A stretch of DNA of 64,000 nucleotides from Micrasema longulum. Lineage: Eukaryota; Arthropoda; Insecta; Trichoptera; Brachycentridae. Under the pieces are notes generated by a model. That model searched no databases, was not told the origin of the DNA, and saw only the letters and a program-made list of their open reading frames with translations. The stretch covers positions 1 to 64,000 of the forward strand of contig JAGVSM010004959.1 of NCBI GenBank assembly GCA_022494885.1, read 5' to 3'. Shown here piece by piece: positions 61,106 to 64,000 of this stretch (its first letter is position 1; each line of letters begins with the position of its first letter). A program made the translations under genes and the position numbers.

Positions 61106-61330
61106 CTTAATATTTATTCATTTTTTCCGCTATAAACAATGATTAATAATAAAAATAATGTGACCTCACTGGGGTTACCCGTGCTGAGGTCACTTAACAA
61201 TATACTCTTACATGTGAGAATATACAAAGAAGACTTAATCAATATACAGAGATAATTAACAAAGTGTTCAGACAGTTTTAAACACTATGTATTTATATAA
61301 AGTTTATATTTGAAGCACTAACTTTGTGGT
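61106..61330 (-). mobile_element. LINE 3' UTR (family J3)
   Basis: CACTGGGGTTACCCGTGCTG, then ACATGTGAGAATATACAAAG and TTCAGACAGTTTTAAACAC. Confidence 0.75.
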
Positions 61331-61342
61331 TATTCATTATAA

Positions 61343-61697
61343 TAAAATAAATAAAACAACTTTGTTTTTAACCACTAATTTTTATTTTCCACCGACCGGT
61401 TTCAAAGCAAACAAGCTTCTTCGATTCATAATACGAAAACAATAATTAATAACCAAATAAACTATTTTTCTTTTAGTCCTCTCCTGTCTAACTTCGAAAA
61501 TAATGATATCAAATTACCACCCGTGTAAGGAAAAAAACGACTTTATTTATTAATAGTATTTAGTGAACATGATATAAATAAAAAAGGAATCAATTCATTT
61601 GTTACGTAAACCTTGACGAAGAAGCTTGTTTGCTTTGAAACCGGTCGGTGGAAAATAAAAATCAGTGGTTAAAAACAAAGTTGTTTTATTTATTTTA
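61343..61697. mobile_element. Penelope-like inverted terminal pair, family 3
   Basis: Arms 61343-61425 and 61612-61697 are ~80-bp inverted complements with few mismatches (TTTTCCACCGACCGGTTTCA). The right arm reads UUGACGA, GAAGC...GCUUU, GAAA, CCGG at 61613-61645, a decayed hammerhead layout. The spacer has no frame. It is inserted in a LINE 3' UTR whose halves flank it (61106-61330, 61698-61860). Confidence 0.65.
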
Positions 61698-61870
61698 CTA
61701 CGTATTTATGTTTATAATTAATTTATGTACATTTTTATTATTTATATTACAAAACGCACATTTGTGGAGCAGTTGATTTAATATTGGTTTGGGCGAATGA
61801 GACAATCCATTTTACTTCTACTCAGCTCCACTATCCATTTTTTTATAGCCTTTTTGAACAATATATATAT
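61698..61870 (-). mobile_element. LINE 3' region (family J3), outer half
   Basis: TGGTTTGGGCGAATGAGACA, CAATCCATTTTACTTCTAC and CCACTATCCATTTTTTTATA match 54680-54745. Confidence 0.7.
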
Positions 61871-62397
61871 ACATACCTGTTATATCTTTAATTCAATTCG
61901 TAGAAAAAAAAATAGAAGCGTAATTGTTTTATTCATCTATCACCCGGGCTTGGGTTGCGTTTGACGAGAAGGCATATTTATTTATTTCTTATATATGGCC
62001 TAAGACAATAACGATAGTAACGTGAAGAAACATATATACACAAGAAACTGAATAAAAAGGACTTAAAACTATGTATCTGTGCTGGGCACCATTTTTTTAT
62101 ATTAGAAATTTAATTTATCTATTTTTTATAGACTTTTATGTACAATTTAGGAGATATTTTTCGGGAATTTGAATCCCACGAGAATCTTGTTGTAATTTAA
62201 ATTCATACTTTTTTGAAATTTTTTTAAACTTTGTATTTTTTAAACTTTGTAGTCCGACTCACTCCGATTTAAATTTTGTTTACGTTATTAATTTAGAATC
62301 ATTCCGGGTTGTACAGGTTATTTATTTCAGATTTTAAAAAGCAACGTTTAATATAGTTATGCAGAAAGCAGCCAGCTATAGTGGTTGGTGGGATTGA
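61871..62397. other. LINE tail at 61970-62090 (-), otherwise AT-rich, no gene
   Basis: TATTTATTTATTTCTTATAT, TGGCCTAAGACAATAACG and CAAGAAACTGAATAAAAAGG are the complement of 32950-33065. The following 300 bp are A/T-rich without features. Confidence 0.5.
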
Positions 62398-62892
62398 GTG
62401 GTTTGTGGCTGGATGGACCGCCAGTGGATGAAGGTCCACCTGACTTACCCATCCTGTGATTTCCCAACTTTCAATGTCTGTATATTCTCCTCGTCTCTAT
62501 GGCCATGGGTATTTACGGTTGCTATGAGAACAATTTTCCATATCCATAGCAACCTAGCAAATAATTTTGTTCTGTCAACAATCGCATCCATCATATTTTA
62601 TCTGCCCGCATCCGCTCGCTTTTTAATCATCTGCCCGCATCCGCACACTTTTACATCTGACTCGTCTATATATTCCCCGCATAACATAGTGAAAATGCTG
62701 TGTTCACTACCCAGAAGCCAGGACTTGGAGATAGCATCCGGATTCCTGTCCCTGATTCCCTTTTCTGACTTCCCAAAGGTAGGATTTTTGTCTGCTGTGG
62801 TTTGTTTAGCCGCATACTGTTCTTTTCCGCATCTGCCATCATCGCGCAAACGCATCTTTTATCACCCCGCAAAAATTAACACAGATCAATGA
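62398..62892 (+). other. Unclassified open region, both strands open
   Basis: A stop-free plus frame of about 164 codons and an overlapping minus frame (62855-62598, with KQTTADKNPTFGKSEKGIRD and SEHSIFTMLCGEYIDESDVK) occupy a segment with clearly higher GC than its surroundings. The phrase ATCTGCCCGCATCCGC occurs twice, about 35 bp apart. I recognise neither product. The minus frame has the more protein-like composition. It may be a mobile-element fragment or an untraced exon. Confidence 0.3.
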
Positions 62893-62994
62893 TTCATTCA
62901 AATAATACCCACGCAAATTATCAATCGCCACCCCACATAGAAGAGTTAAAGAGAGAAAAGTAACTGACGAAAAATATGTTTTTCAGTATGAGGG

Positions 62995-63280
62995 AAACCG
63001 TTATGAACACCTACATTCATTCTTTCGTTGTCCATTCGCTCTGCAATACTCTGCACGCCCAAACCAGTGCAGAACCTCTATCTTTATTTCATCGACAACG
63101 TTCATCTCAGCTCTGATTTTTTTTTTACCTGGGAATCCTTGAGAAGTGTCGATTGCATTGAACAAATCCTTGATTTTGTTCAATCTTTGGTTCAATCCAA
63201 CGCTCATCTTCTCCAGAATATCATTTTCTTCGGGACTCAAACTTGCTTTGTTCCAGTGATCTAAAAAATATATCATTTAT
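62995..63280 (-). mobile_element. Possible RTE-like LINE scrap
   Basis: The minus frame has NVVDEIKIEVLHWFGRAEYC, recalling the 'I..IKKG.LRWFGHVERM' block of the RTE copies in this window. The N-terminal part of the 91-codon frame is unlike them. Confidence 0.35.
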
Positions 63281-63324
63281 GTTCAAAGCATTAACTTTGT
63301 GGTCAAACATTTTAATTGATGCTA

Positions 63325-63690
63325 TTAAATATTAGTACGTACCCGTCTCTTCTTCAGGACACTCACTACACCAACATGCAAATACTAAAATAAACTTTCA
63401 GCTTTATCATCACCGTAGTATACATTGTATCAAAAATTAACTAATCGTGTAACTTTAAACCTTCTAGCCCCTCCCCCTCCTTACCCTTACCCCACCCCAC
63501 ACATTCTGCAACATATCACTAAATATTATTAATCTGATTTTAGTACATGTTCGGTCATGATGGTGTTTGCATCCTCTTTGCATGTTATTTATGTATTTTT
63601 TCGTAAATACTATGCGTACAACGGTGAAAGTGTATTTGCATGTCGGTGTAGTGAGTGTCCTGACGAAGAGAAAGGTATTGATATTTAAGA
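63325..63690. mobile_element. Penelope-like inverted pair, both ribozyme halves broken
   Basis: The minus terminus (63385-63325) has CUGAAGA, AGAGAC, GGGUACGU, then a deletion of about 45 nt relative to 44.4 kb that removes GAAA and stem III. The plus terminus (63625-63680) has CUGACGA and AGAGA, then diverges. Between them lies ~240 bp without ORF. The layout is the same as at 44395-45260. Confidence 0.7.
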
Positions 63691-64000
63691 CCTGTTTGTT
63701 CGCAAAAATCATATACGATGGTTTTTTGACATTCAAACTTAATTTATTTAATCTCATCCAGTCAGCTAGACTATTGAAATCTGTCTCCACTGTGTTTTCG
63801 AGTTCTTTCAGGTACCTTTAGTTAACTTTCAGTTAACTTTCAGGTAACTTTCAGGTAACTTTCAGTTCTTTCTACCGTAATCGTAATTACGGTAGAAAAT
63901 AACAGTATCATCAGCATACAATTGAAGAGTAACCCTTAAACTCCACTTAGTAATCTCATTAATATATATAAGGAAAAAAAGTGGACCAAGGATTGACCCC
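63691..64000 (-). mobile_element. Non-LTR RT fragment with catalytic YADD, interrupted by an 11-bp minisatellite
   Basis: From the right edge the minus frame reads GSILGPLFFLIYINEITK and LQLYADDTVIFY (palm with catalytic Asp pair), then a minisatellite (63818-63876), then VETDFNSLADWMRLNKLSLN and KKPSYMIFANKQ (thumb). It is the youngest-looking polymerase core in the window apart from the minisatellite, and it continues beyond the window. Confidence 0.88.
63818..63876. repeat. 11-bp minisatellite inside RT frame
   Basis: About five units of GTTAACTTTCA/GGTAACTTTCA. An adjacent CGTAATTACG palindrome lies at 63884-63893. Confidence 0.85.

Noticed and set aside
1..64000. CRISPR array, prokaryotic operons or phage genes
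   Set aside because: No regularly spaced repeat-spacer pattern and no bacterial gene organisation; the spliced genes and retroelements are those of an insect nucleus.

Overview
This window is AT-rich nuclear DNA from an insect, most likely a holometabolous one and perhaps a moth. That reading rests on spliced genes with GT-AG introns, a ZAD-C2H2 zinc-finger gene (a class largely confined to arthropods), mariner transposase remains, tRNA-headed SINEs and very many 5'-truncated non-LTR retrotransposon tails ending in (TAAA)n, (GTA)n or GAAATTGAAA-type runs. The order is inferred; nothing here proves Lepidoptera. There is no prokaryotic gene organisation, no rRNA, no functional tRNA gene and no CRISPR array.

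Only two genes can be reconstructed with confidence. At the left end, on the minus strand, are three consecutive phase-compatible exons of pantothenate kinase (fumble/PanK): 5244-5066, 3801-3628 and 890-735. They encode the N-terminal part of the kinase domain; the rest lies beyond the left edge. Two GC-rich islands (6734-6814 and about 10964-10984) might be its upstream exons, but this is weak. In the right third, on the plus strand, is a four-exon gene (51326-58415) predicted to encode a 357-residue ZAD protein with seven C2H2 fingers. All splice phases agree, and the fifth finger is reconstituted exactly across intron 3. PanK makes 4'-phosphopantothenate for CoA synthesis; the ZAD protein should be a nuclear DNA-binding factor. 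They are unrelated neighbours.

Nearly everything else is transposable-element sediment. It includes: (1) an abundant interspersed family with a 382-bp monomer and two subfamilies (A with CTCCCTAGGGAG, B with CTCCCTGGGGAG), found singly, in tandem and as inverted pairs with arms of about 130 bp; (2) 3' ends of several Jockey/CR1/RTE-like LINEs; (3) Penelope-like element (PLE) pieces with hammerhead-ribozyme-like motifs, several as inverted pairs, plus a GIY-YIG endonuclease remnant; (4) two SINE families, one copy with a clear target duplication and an empty-site counterpart in the window; (5) non-autonomous DNA transposons with clear terminal inverted repeats: a 797-bp element carrying a THAP-like reading frame, a ~530-bp family with ~30-bp TIRs, a ~440-bp MITE with ~70-bp TIRs, a ~475-bp element with long TIRs, a 97-bp palindromic MITE, and a ~4.6-kb interval bounded by diverged long inverted repeats; (6) mariner remains, one interrupted by a LINE.

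Layout: 1-6.1 kb, PanK exons with repeat-filled introns; 6-14.5 kb, dense repeats; 15-19.6 kb, the 4.6-kb inverted-repeat interval; 20-33 kb, LINE, PLE and SINE layers; 33.5-35.1 kb, mariner with nested LINE; 36-50 kb, LINE/RTE, MITE and PLE layers with one GC-rich non-coding island at 48.1-48.5 kb; 51.3-58.4 kb, the ZAD zinc-finger gene; 58.5-64 kb, further retroelement remains ending inside a LINE reverse transcriptase.
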